This document shows, piece by piece, positions 19,244 through 28,901 of a stretch of 64,000 nucleotides of DNA. The stretch lies in the NCBI RefSeq assembly GCF_004421005.1, contig NZ_CP038026.1, forward strand, positions 5,270,001 through 5,334,000, read 5' to 3'. Position 1 is the first letter of the stretch, and every line of letters starts with the position of its first letter. The DNA is from Pseudoduganella plicata (GTDB lineage: Bacteria > Pseudomonadota > Gammaproteobacteria > Burkholderiales > Burkholderiaceae_D). Below the pieces are notes generated by a model. That model saw only the letters and a program-made list of their open reading frames with translations, did not search any database and was not told the DNA's origin. The position numbers and the translations under genes were made by a program.

Positions 19244-19632
19244 TGGAAGTGCTGCAACCGCCGGGCTGGGCGCGGCCGAAAGGCTATGCCAACGGCATCG
19301 CCGCCAGCGGCAGGATGGTGTTCGTCAGCGGCATGATCGGCTGGGACGGCGATGGCGTCTTCCACAGCGACGATTTCGCCGCGCAGACGCGCCAGGCGCT
19401 GGTCAACATCGTGCAGGTGCTGGCCGAGGCAGGCGGCCGTCCGGAACATATCGTGCGGATGACGTGGTATGTGGTGGACCGGGAAGAGTACCTGGGTGCC
19501 CAGCGCGAGATCGGGGCGGCCTATCGCGACGTGATCGGCCGCCACTATCCGGCCATGACGGCGGTGGCGGTCAGTGCGCTGATGGAGGCGCGGGCACGGG
19601 TGGAAATCGAGGTGACGGCGGTCGTCCCGTAG
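19243..19632 (+). CDS. RidA/YjgF-family enamine-imine deaminase
   Basis: A 129-aa protein beginning in the stop of the dehydrogenase gene (TGATGG). It has the family shape: MEVLQPPGWARPKGYANGIAASG, VFVSGMIGWD, the QTRQALVNIVQVLAEAGG helix and the terminal ARVEIEVTAVV. The conserved Arg usually needed for imine hydrolysis is replaced in this region by MEARARVEIE, which still offers Arg. RidA proteins hydrolyse reactive enamines and imines. An amino-substituted ring intermediate would yield such species, which fits 2-aminobenzoate as substrate; a RidA-like gene is also known in Azoarcus aminobenzoate clusters. Last gene of the operon. Confidence 0.9.
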   Translation: MEVLQPPGWARPKGYANGIAASGRMVFVSGMIGWDGDGVFHSDDFAAQTRQALVNIVQVLAEAGGRPEHIVRMTWYVVDREEYLGAQREIGAAYRDVIGRHYPAMTAVAVSALMEARARVEIEVTAVVP

Positions 19633-19715
19633 CATCGATTTGTTGTCGGAAAAGCTGCGCTAAATGCAATACAATACCAAATTATTATTATTGAGCGTTC
19701 CGACGCAATCAGTCC

Positions 19716-20300
19716 ATGAGCCTGACACCCTTGCAAGCCGACACGCATCGATTCTATGGCCGGTCCAGCACCGCATTGGTCGTGCGTGGTTTCCTGACGA
19801 ACCGGACGTTCCGTCCGCTGATCACGCTGCGATGGTGCCAGAATCTGCGCCGCAGTGGCGTCGGGCGCCTGTTGCTTCCGTTCTGCAAGGTACTGCACCG
19901 GTTTGCGACGCATAACGCGTGCATGGACTTGAGCTGGGCCACCGTGATGGGGCCTGGCGTCGTGCTGACGCATGGCTGGGGACTCGTCGTCAGTCCGGGG
20001 GCGCGGATCGGTGCCAACGTTACGTTGTTTCACGGTGTCACCCTGGGACGACGCGATCGTATCGCGGCGGACGGCACGCGGCAGATTGGCTACCCGACGC
20101 TGGAAGATGAAGTGTGGGTCGGGGCGCACGCCGTGATCGTCGGCGCCATCACGATCGGCCGCGGCAGCCGTATCGGCGCGGGGGCGTTCGTTACGGAAGA
20201 TATTCCACCGTACAGTGTCGTTACCGGTAACCCGGGTCGTATCGTCAAGTCGCAATGCACCCCGGATGTTTACAATCCGGCGCCCGTCGGCACGGACTGA
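19716..20300 (+). CDS. hexapeptide-repeat acetyltransferase (serine acetyltransferase-like)
   Basis: A 194-aa protein. The C-terminal half is a left-handed beta helix of hexapeptide repeats: MGPGVVLTHGWGLVVSPGARIGANVTLFHGVTLG, then VWVGAHAVIVGAITIGRGSRIGAGAFVTEDIPPYSVVTGNPGRIV, as in CysE/WcaB-type O-acetyltransferases using acetyl-CoA. The N-terminal ~80 residues are basic and not the CysE helical domain, so sugar or polysaccharide O-acetylation is more likely than cysteine synthesis. An AT-rich upstream segment with TACAAT (19670) could be its promoter; no clear Shine-Dalgarno is seen. It lies 4 kb before the polysaccharide island. Confidence 0.82.
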   Translation: MSLTPLQADTHRFYGRSSTALVVRGFLTNRTFRPLITLRWCQNLRRSGVGRLLLPFCKVLHRFATHNACMDLSWATVMGPGVVLTHGWGLVVSPGARIGANVTLFHGVTLGRRDRIAADGTRQIGYPTLEDEVWVGAHAVIVGAITIGRGSRIGAGAFVTEDIPPYSVVTGNPGRIVKSQCTPDVYNPAPVGTD

Positions 20301-20379
20301 CCGCCGAGGGGCGCGCTATTCCGCAAAAACCCCGCACACGGCGAATCGCTGCGCGGTGATTTCCGGGTGCCGGGTTACA

Positions 20380-20400
20380 ATCAAGCTGTGTTCGCTTGAT
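20380..20400. promoter_or_regulatory. inverted repeat before a PEP-CTERM gene
   Basis: ATCAAGC-N7-GCTTGAT, perfect 7-bp arms, 17 bp upstream of the PEP-CTERM start and just before its ribosome site. It could be an operator or a 5' leader hairpin; no regulator is assignable. Confidence 0.4.
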
Positions 20401-20417
20401 GTATTCTCGGAGGCTAT

Positions 20418-21122
20418 ATGAAGGCTTTATTGAAGAGTGTCGTCGGCATCTGCTCGGCGGCGTTGATGGGTGTTGGGACCCCTGCAAATGCAGGCTTGCT
20501 GATCCCTTCCGATGAGCAGAGTCTTACCGCATGGCTGGGTGAAGGTCCGATCAGCCTGAGCGCTCTTTACGCCAAGCAGGCCGGCGACAGTGCCGCCGAC
20601 TTTCACGCGGCGGTGAATGGGAAAGGCAAGACAGTATTCGTTGCCGAGGTTACGACGCAGGAAGGCGCCAGCTTCCTGGTTGGGGGATACAACCCGCATA
20701 GCTGGAATTCCAGCGGCGGCTATACGATGACCAGCGCTAACGCGGACCGTAAGGCATTCCTGTTCAATCTGTCGACCGGGGCCGTGCACCGTCAGATGCA
20801 GCGTGGCGTGGGCACGGAACAAATCGGCGCGTACCAGACGTTCAACGACAATGCCCTCGGACCAACGTTCGGCTCGGGTCACGATTTCTCCATCAGCGAA
20901 GACCTCCAGTCGGGTTATTCGCTGCTGTATTCGTACGCCGAAGCCGGGCTGGGAAACCTGAATCGCAGTATCGCCGACGGTTCGTACTTTAGGAGCATGG
21001 ACGATCTGTCGATCGGTCAGCTGGAAGTCTATTCGGTGGCGGTCGTGCCCGAACCGGCGCAGATATCGCTGCTGCTGGGCGGGCTTGCGGTCGTCGCTGT
21101 GGCTCGCCGGAAGAAGCGCTGA
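20418..21122 (+). CDS. PEP-CTERM sorting-signal protein
   Basis: A 234-aa exported protein with a signal peptide (cut after ANA, ~residue 24) and a C-terminal PEP-CTERM signal: VPEPAQISLLLGGLAVVAVA followed by RRKKR. Such tails are recognised by exosortases; exosortase B is encoded at 31197. The middle is Gly/Ser/Asn-rich with no known enzyme motif (FLVGGYNPHSWNSSGGYT, FGSGHDFSISEDL) and may be a TLD-like or adhesive domain. The ribosome site CGGAGGC precedes ATG by 6 nt. It probably ends up in the envelope or matrix. Confidence 0.9.
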   Translation: MKALLKSVVGICSAALMGVGTPANAGLLIPSDEQSLTAWLGEGPISLSALYAKQAGDSAADFHAAVNGKGKTVFVAEVTTQEGASFLVGGYNPHSWNSSGGYTMTSANADRKAFLFNLSTGAVHRQMQRGVGTEQIGAYQTFNDNALGPTFGSGHDFSISEDLQSGYSLLYSYAEAGLGNLNRSIADGSYFRSMDDLSIGQLEVYSVAVVPEPAQISLLLGGLAVVAVARRKKR

Positions 21123-21378
21123 CCCAGGTCGGGCGTCCGCAGGCGCCTGACGCTGAACACTGGATGGTCAGGATGAGGCTCCGGCAGCTCTCCGGTTGCC
21201 GCGGTTGCTTGCGCTCGCGCCAGTTGGTCGCGCACGGCGGCCCCATATGACCACGTGCAGCTCGAAAGGCCGTTTCTTGCGGGCATTCACCGGATAACCT
21301 CGTAGCGTCGGGATGCCACCGCGCATTCGGCTGCAGGAATGGCCAATCGCGCTCTGGATGCTTTGGCGCCGGCTGCTG

Positions 21379-21450
21379 GTCCCCCGACTGGAATCGAACC
21401 AGTATCCCACGCTTAGGAGGCATGTGCACTATCCATTGTGCTACGGGGAG
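21379..21450 (-). tRNA. tRNA-Arg (anticodon CCT)
   Basis: Read on the - strand the cloverleaf is: acceptor CTCCCCG, TA at positions 8-9, D arm GCAC-AATGGATA-GTGC, anticodon arm CATGC-CTCCTAA-GCGTG giving anticodon CCT, 4-nt variable loop, T arm ACTGG-TTCGATT-CCAGT, and 3' acceptor CGGGGGA. All arms pair well except the acceptor tip, where the 5' side has four C against five G, leaving one mismatch and making the exact ends uncertain by 1-3 nt. A CCA is present at 21377-21379 but is one base too close for a normal discriminator. Confidence 0.9.
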
Positions 21451-21552
21451 GACGCTGAGCGAGCGCAATTATAGCCGACCAGGCGGCAAATGTTAGTGTC
21501 CATCGCGGTCTGTCGGTACAATGCCGGCTTCACGCATTGAAAGCAGGTCATC

Positions 21553-23457
<1,905 letters not shown>

Positions 23458-23577
23458 CGGCCGTTTGTTTCATTTCCGTTACGCACGATTGTTACGGTAC
23501 AGGTCGGCCAAGTTGTTGTAAAATTTGCCAAAGTGGCTGCGCTGGGTCGGCCATCTTGACGGAACTTGGAAACACCT

Positions 23578-24300
23578 ATGACATTGCCGCAGCGATCGAC
23601 CAATACCCCAGCCGCAGTATCCCCGCGCGCCAACGCGCCCGCCGGGGGCGCTGTCTCGCGTATTCTCCCTTTTGCCGCCTACATCGCATTTATCGCCATT
23701 GCTGACGCGCTCAGCTGGCTGGGCGTGTCCGAGCGCGACCTGCGCTGGCTGTACCCGATCAAGATCGCCGTCGTCGTCGCGTTGCTGCTGACCTTCCGGC
23801 GCGCTTATTCCGAATTGGCCCGGCCCAGGATGAGTATGCGGTGTGCCGCGTTGTCGGCGGCGGTCGGCGTCGCCGTGCTGGTGCTGTGGATTAACCTCAA
23901 CGCCGGCTGGATGCAGATCGGCGCGTCCGCAGGATACGATCCGCGCAATGACACGGGAGGCATCGACTGGCTGCTGGTGGCTATCCGGCTGGCTGGCGCT
24001 GCTCTCGTCGTTCCCGTGATGGAGGAACTGTTCTGGCGCTCCTTCCTGCTGCGCTGGCTTGAGGAGCGCGACTTCCTGAGCGTCGATGCGGCCCGCGTCG
24101 GCATGCGCTCCGTGCTCGTCACGGTCGTGCTGTTCGGCATCGAGCATAATCTCTGGCTGGCCGGCATCGTGGCCGGTGCTGCGTACAGCTGGCTGTACAT
24201 GCGTACAAGAAATCTTTGGTCCCCCATCCTCGCGCATGCGATCACGAACGGCTTGCTGGGGGTGTGGGTAATTCAGACCGCCAGCTGGACTTACTGGTAA
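23578..24300 (+). CDS. CPBP/CAAX-type intramembrane protease of the exosortase cluster
   Basis: A 240-aa membrane protein with ~7 hydrophobic segments. The CPBP protease motifs are intact: EELFWR (Glu149-Glu150, Arg154), H190 in IEHNLW, and H220 with N224 in ILAHAITN, which form the intramembrane metal-type active site. It matches the PEP-CTERM-associated CAAX prenyl protease-related family commonly found beside exosortase genes. The ATG at 23578 is chosen over a TTG four codons upstream. It is the first gene of the polysaccharide island, followed 29 bp later by EpsL. Its substrate is unknown; processing of exosortase-cluster proteins is a guess. Confidence 0.87.
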   Translation: MTLPQRSTNTPAAVSPRANAPAGGAVSRILPFAAYIAFIAIADALSWLGVSERDLRWLYPIKIAVVVALLLTFRRAYSELARPRMSMRCAALSAAVGVAVLVLWINLNAGWMQIGASAGYDPRNDTGGIDWLLVAIRLAGAALVVPVMEELFWRSFLLRWLEERDFLSVDAARVGMRSVLVTVVLFGIEHNLWLAGIVAGAAYSWLYMRTRNLWSPILAHAITNGLLGVWVIQTASWTYW

Positions 24301-24329
24301 TATTGCGGGATAGACAACAATTGAGTGTA

Positions 24330-25538
24330 ATGATGCTGAACGATAAGTCCAATGTTGTAAGGTATGCGCCGATCGCCTTCGCCGCGTGGCTGTGCTCCGG
24401 TGCCGCCCAGGCGCAAATCAGCGATACCATCCATCCGATTGCCGTCATCGGCTACACCTATGACGATAACCTGCTGCGCCTGTCCGACAACGTGGCTCCA
24501 GGCGAGCAGCGGTCGGACCGCATGAGATCGGCGCAGGCTGGGCTGTTGTTCGATCGCCAGATCAGCCGCCAGCGCCTGACGGGCCGCGCCAAGGTGTCGC
24601 GCGTCACATTCGAACACTACGACCAGCTCGACTACAACGGCAAGGATTTCGCGGCCGACTGGGCCTGGCAGCTGGGTAACCACCTCAACGGCAATGTCGG
24701 CGGCACGTACGTCGAAACGCTGACGTCCTTTACCGACTACCACAACGACGAGCGCAACGTGAGAACGCAGAGCTCGCGCTATGGCAACGCGGCGTGGCGC
24801 TTCCACCCGAGCTGGCAAGTGCGCGGCAGTTTCGTGCGCAACAAGTTCGAATACGAATTGCCGGCGCAGCGCCTGAACAACCGTACCGAGGACATCAGCG
24901 AGGCGGGCACCGATTTCCTGGCGGCCAGCGGCAGCAAGTTCGGTATCGTTGCCCGGCGCCTGGAGGGGAAGTACGACACCCCGCGCCTCGTAAATGGTCA
25001 GCGCCTTGATGACGATTACGTGCAGGACGAGCTGAAAGCCAATGTCTACTGGCTTGCCAGCGGCATCACGCAGGTCCGGCTGCTGGCCGGCTACGCTAAG
25101 CGCAAGCACGACCGCTTCACCAGCCGCGATTCGAGCGGCGCGAACGGCCGGGTGACTGTCAACTGGGCGCCGCTCGGCAAGGTCCGGTTCACGGCGGGCG
25201 CCTGGCGCGAGTTCGCGGCGGTCGAGAGCTCGATCATCACAAACAGCCTGAACAAAGGTGTCAGTGTCGGTGCAACCTGGGATATTTCCGCCAAGGTGCA
25301 GGCGAGCGTGACGGCCCGCCGCGAGAAGCGCCAGTTCGAACAGACGTCCGCGGCGATCTTCACGGGTGACGGCGACGACAAACTCGAGGGGAACACGGTG
25401 ACGCTCGTCTGGGCACCGCTGCGCAGCGTCCAGATCAGCGCCAGTGGCTTCCTGGACAAGCGCACGGGCAGCCGCCTGGTCGGCTCCAGCGACTACCGCG
25501 CCAAGGGCGCGTCAATTAATGCCAGCGTGCAGTTCTGA
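24330..25538 (+). CDS. epsL: EpsL-type outer-membrane beta-barrel protein
   Basis: A 402-aa exported protein with a signal peptide (cut after AQA, ~residue 28) and then alternating amphipathic strands throughout (for example HLNGNVGGTYVETLTSFTDY, VRGSFVRNKFEYELPAQ, ASVTARREKRQFEQ), ending in Phe (INASVQF) as outer-membrane barrels do. This matches the XrtB-linked EpsL family, thought to serve as the outer-membrane part of polysaccharide assembly or export. Two adjacent ATG codons at 24330 and 24333 give the start. It is followed 11 bp later by EpsB. Confidence 0.88.
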   Translation: MMLNDKSNVVRYAPIAFAAWLCSGAAQAQISDTIHPIAVIGYTYDDNLLRLSDNVAPGEQRSDRMRSAQAGLLFDRQISRQRLTGRAKVSRVTFEHYDQLDYNGKDFAADWAWQLGNHLNGNVGGTYVETLTSFTDYHNDERNVRTQSSRYGNAAWRFHPSWQVRGSFVRNKFEYELPAQRLNNRTEDISEAGTDFLAASGSKFGIVARRLEGKYDTPRLVNGQRLDDDYVQDELKANVYWLASGITQVRLLAGYAKRKHDRFTSRDSSGANGRVTVNWAPLGKVRFTAGAWREFAAVESSIITNSLNKGVSVGATWDISAKVQASVTARREKRQFEQTSAAIFTGDGDDKLEGNTVTLVWAPLRSVQISASGFLDKRTGSRLVGSSDYRAKGASINASVQF

Positions 25539-25549
25539 AGAAGTTCGCA

Positions 25550-26933
25550 ATGACAATCAACGAAATTCCACTGATTTCTTTCTTTCAGCGCATCCTCGAT
25601 CCGCTGATCATCATGGGCATGCTGTATGCATCCTCGATGCTGTACGGCGAGCCCTTTACCGGCTATTCTCTGGTGCTGATGATACTGGCGTTCTTCATCT
25701 CTTCCGCCATCTATCAGCACATCGACCCATACCGCACCTGGCGCAGCGGCCGGATGCTGGCATATTCGCGTGACGTGACGGTAGGGTGGGCGCTGACCGC
25801 AGCGGTCCTCGTCCTGCTGGGCTCGGTAAGCGGCCTGGACTACCACTACGAGGAGCGCGTGGTCCTGACGTGGTTCGTCGCCACGCCGTTTGTCCTGCTG
25901 GCCAGCCACCTGGCCGCACGCAAGGTGGGAACCAACCCGGCCAGTGCCAGCGAGGTGCGCTCGGTGCTGATCGTCGGCGTCAACGACGTCGGCATCAAGT
26001 TCGCGCAGACGACCGAGCGTTACCCCGGTCTCTTCATGCAGGTGCGCGGATTCTTCGACGACCGTACGGCGGACCGCCACCCGGCGAACCTGAGCTACCC
26101 GGTACTGGGCAAGATGAGCGACGTGGCGGCGTTTGTCCGCGAGAGCAACATCAAGATGATCTTCATCAGCCAGCCGATCTCGGCCCAGCCGCGCATCCGC
26201 AAGTTGCTCGACGAACTGCAGGACACGACGGCGTCGGTCTACTTCCTGCCCGATATTTATGTATTCGACCTCATGCAGGCCCGGTTCGACAGTGTCGGCG
26301 GCATGCCCGTCATCGCGATCTGCGAGACGCCATTCACCGGTTTCAACAGCCTAGTCAAGCGGGCCAGCGACATCGTGCTGGCACTGATCATCCAGTTGCT
26401 GCTGTCGCCGCTGATGTTGCTGATCGCCATCGCGGTGAAGATGAGCTCTCCGGGCCCGATCATCTTCCGGCAGCGCCGCTATGGCCTGTACGGCGAACAG
26501 ATCTACGTCTACAAATTCCGTTCGATGACGGTCACCGAAGACGGCGCCAACGTCGTCCAGGCAAAGAAGGGCGATCAGCGTGTAACGAAAGTGGGGGGGC
26601 TTCCTGCGCAAGACGTCGCTGGACGAGTTGCCACAGTTTATTAATGTGCTGCAGGGCAGGATGAGTATTGTCGGGCCGCGGCCCCATGCAGTGGCGCACA
26701 ATGAGCAATATCGCAAGCTTATCAAGGGATACATGTTGCGGCACAAGGCCAAGCCGGGCATTACCGGCTGGGCCCAGGTCAACGGCATGCGTGGCGAGAC
26801 GGACACACTGGACAAGATGGAAGCGCGCATCCGCTACGACCTGGACTACCTGCGCAGCTGGTCGCTGTGGCTCGACCTGTGGATCATCATCAAGACAGTC
26901 AAGGTGGTATTAGCGCGCGAAAACGCGCACTGA
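25550..26933 (+). pseudogene. epsB: EpsB undecaprenyl-phosphate sugar phosphotransferase, frameshifted in a G7 run
   Basis: This priming enzyme transfers a sugar-1-phosphate to undecaprenyl phosphate to start the repeat unit. The first frame gives four TM segments, a CoA-binding-like domain (VLIVGVNDVGIKFAQ), a further TM and the sugar transferase core through KFRSM. At 26593-26599 seven G give VGG then LPAQD and a stop at 26644. With six G the frame continues as VGGFLRKTSLDELPQFINVL and the second open frame carries SIVGPRP and GITGWAQVNG to 26933, a full-length ~460-aa enzyme. The allele as written would lose the catalytic C-terminus. It may be phase variation, mutation or a sequencing error. 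Confidence 0.9.
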
Positions 26934-27033
26934 TAAAGCGTAGTTTAAGCATTTATTCAGACATGGCCACCCGTAGACCGTTAGAATAGTGACAACGCAG
27001 GTTTGTCATCACGCCGACGGGACGCAAGGTGCA

Positions 27034-27066
27034 TTATGTTGCCAAATTGCTTCTAGTGTGATAATT
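27034..27066 (+). promoter_or_regulatory. possible promoter of the epsD-I block
   Basis: A 189-bp non-coding gap separates EpsB from EpsD. It has an extended -10-like TGTGATAAT (27057-27065) with TTGCCA (27039-27044) 15 bp before GATAAT, a short spacing. The gap suggests that epsD onward can be transcribed separately. Weak evidence. Confidence 0.3.
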
Positions 27067-27122
27067 TTGCAAATGTTCAATCGCCCGTCATTGCGCGATA
27101 TCAATTAATCGGAGGAGTAATC

Positions 27123-28052
27123 TTGAAAGACATCCAGCAGTCTCGGTTCAAACGCTCGATGATGTGCACTGCGGCCATGCTGCTGGTCGCGACGCTTGCC
27201 GCATGCGGTGGCAAGGCAGAGAAAAAGCCGGGTCAGGCGCTCGCCAGCGTCAACGGTCAGGAGATCACGGTGTTGCAGCTCAATGAGGAGCTGATGCGCG
27301 CCAACGTGCCTGCCGCGCGCCAGGAAGCGGCGCGCAAGCAGATGCTCGAAGCGCTGATCGACCGCCAGTTGCTCGAATCCGAGGCTACCAAGGAGAAGAT
27401 GGACCGCGATCCGAAGGTCATGCAGGCGATCGAGCGTGCCAAGTCGACCATCGTGGCGCAGGCCTACCTGCAAAAGCGGGTCGGCACGATTGCTCGTCCG
27501 ACGGCGACGGAAGTCGAGGAATACTTCAACAAAAACCCGCAGTTGTTCGCCAGCCGCAAGGTCTTCGACATGCGCCAGCTCGTCCTGGCCTCGAGCGACG
27601 TAACTGACAATGTCAAGGCGGCGATCGATGCCTCGAAGTCGCTGGATGAAGTCGCGGCCTGGCTCGATGAGCACAAGGTGAAATACGGTCGCGGTCAGCT
27701 GGCACGTTCGACGCAGGAACTGCCACCGGAGCTGGCCGGCAAATTGCTGGCGATGCCGAAGGGCCAGCTGTTCATCATCCGCGAAGGTGACCGCAGCATG
27801 CTGCTGTCCATCAACGAGGTGAAGGATGCTCCGGTCACGCTGGCACAGGCAACGCCGCAAATCGAGCAGTTCCTGGTCAACAAAAAGAACAAGGAAGCAG
27901 CCGAAGCGGAACTCAAGCGTCTGCGCGCCTCTGCGAAGATCGAGTACCTCGGCCAGACGCAGGCACCGGCCACGGCGGCGGCACCTAACGCCGGCGCGCA
28001 GCCGGCGGCCAACCCCGACGCGCATGCACGCGGCGTGGCCGGGCTGAAGTAA
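27123..28052 (+). CDS. epsD: EpsD peptidyl-prolyl cis-trans isomerase lipoprotein
   Basis: A 309-aa lipoprotein. It starts at TTG behind an excellent CGGAGGAG site; the basic start QQSRFKRS, hydrophobic core and lipobox LAAC place lipidation on Cys28. The SurA-like chaperone helices follow (ASVNGQEITVLQLNEELMRAN, QMLEALIDRQLLESEA). The parvulin region (KVFDMRQLVL...ELPPELAGKLLAMPKGQLFII) is shortened. The C-terminal 30 residues are Ala/Pro-rich. It matches EpsD of the methanolan-type cluster and presumably assists folding of the export machinery in the periplasm. Confidence 0.92.
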   Translation: MKDIQQSRFKRSMMCTAAMLLVATLAACGGKAEKKPGQALASVNGQEITVLQLNEELMRANVPAARQEAARKQMLEALIDRQLLESEATKEKMDRDPKVMQAIERAKSTIVAQAYLQKRVGTIARPTATEVEEYFNKNPQLFASRKVFDMRQLVLASSDVTDNVKAAIDASKSLDEVAAWLDEHKVKYGRGQLARSTQELPPELAGKLLAMPKGQLFIIREGDRSMLLSINEVKDAPVTLAQATPQIEQFLVNKKNKEAAEAELKRLRASAKIEYLGQTQAPATAAAPNAGAQPAANPDAHARGVAGLK

Positions 28053-28083
28053 CACGACAATAAATCAATACAAGAGGGATAAA

Positions 28084-28872
28084 ATGTTCAAGCGATTCAT
28101 GTTTTGGCTGGCCGCCTTGATGCTGGCAGGCGCCGCCGGCTTTGCCTCCGCGCAATCGACGCTGGGCCCGGGGGACGTCGTCAAGATTTCCGTGTACGGC
28201 AGCCCCGATCTGGGACTGGAAACACGGGTGACCGACAACGGCACCATTACGTTCCCGCTGGTGGGGCAGGTGCAGGTGGGCGGCTTGTCCGTGCCACAGG
28301 CGGAAAAGAAGCTTGCCGGTCTGCTTGAGAGCGGCGGCTATGTCCGCAAGGCCCAGGTCAACATCATCGTGACCGGCGCGCAAAGCAGCCTGGTATCCGT
28401 CCTGGGCAATGTTAACCGTCCAGGCCGCTACCCGCTCGAGGCGAAGCGCACCGTTATGGACCTGCTGGCCGTTGCAGGCGGCATTGGTCCGGACGGCGGC
28501 GATACCATTACGCTGATCCGCAAGGTGAACGGCAAGCCGACCAAGGAATCCATCGACATCATCGAGATGGTCCGCACCGGTCAGCTGAACCGTGACCTGG
28601 AGCTGGCGTCGAACGACATCATCTATGTCGAACGTGCACCACGCTTCTACATCTACGGCGAAGTGCAGCGCCCGGGCGCGTTCCGGCTCGAGCGTTCCAT
28701 GACAGTGCTGCAGGCACTGTCGGTTGGCGGCGGCCTGAGTCAGCGCGGTACGCAGCGCGGCATCGTCATCAAGCGTCGCGACGAACAAGGCAAACAACAG
28801 ATCATTCCGGCGAAACATGACGACCTGGTCCAGACGGACGATGTAGTGTATGTGAAGGAAAGCTGGTTCTGA
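28084..28872 (+). CDS. epsE: EpsE polysaccharide export protein (Wza-like)
   Basis: A 262-aa protein with a cleaved signal peptide (after ASA, ~residue 22). The Poly_export domain begins at LGPGDVVKISVYGSPDL, followed by two SLBB-type repeats (VSVLGNVNRPGRYPLEAKRT and FYIYGEVQRPGAFRLERSM). There is no lipobox Cys, unlike E. coli Wza, which is usual for EpsE. It is predicted to form the periplasmic/outer-membrane export channel together with EpsF. The ribosome site AGAGGGAT lies 7 nt before ATG; the gap to EpsD is 31 bp. Confidence 0.94.
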   Translation: MFKRFMFWLAALMLAGAAGFASAQSTLGPGDVVKISVYGSPDLGLETRVTDNGTITFPLVGQVQVGGLSVPQAEKKLAGLLESGGYVRKAQVNIIVTGAQSSLVSVLGNVNRPGRYPLEAKRTVMDLLAVAGGIGPDGGDTITLIRKVNGKPTKESIDIIEMVRTGQLNRDLELASNDIIYVERAPRFYIYGEVQRPGAFRLERSMTVLQALSVGGGLSQRGTQRGIVIKRRDEQGKQQIIPAKHDDLVQTDDVVYVKESWF

Positions 28873-28901
28873 CCCGCATTAAACCCATTTGAGAGTTTGC
28901 T

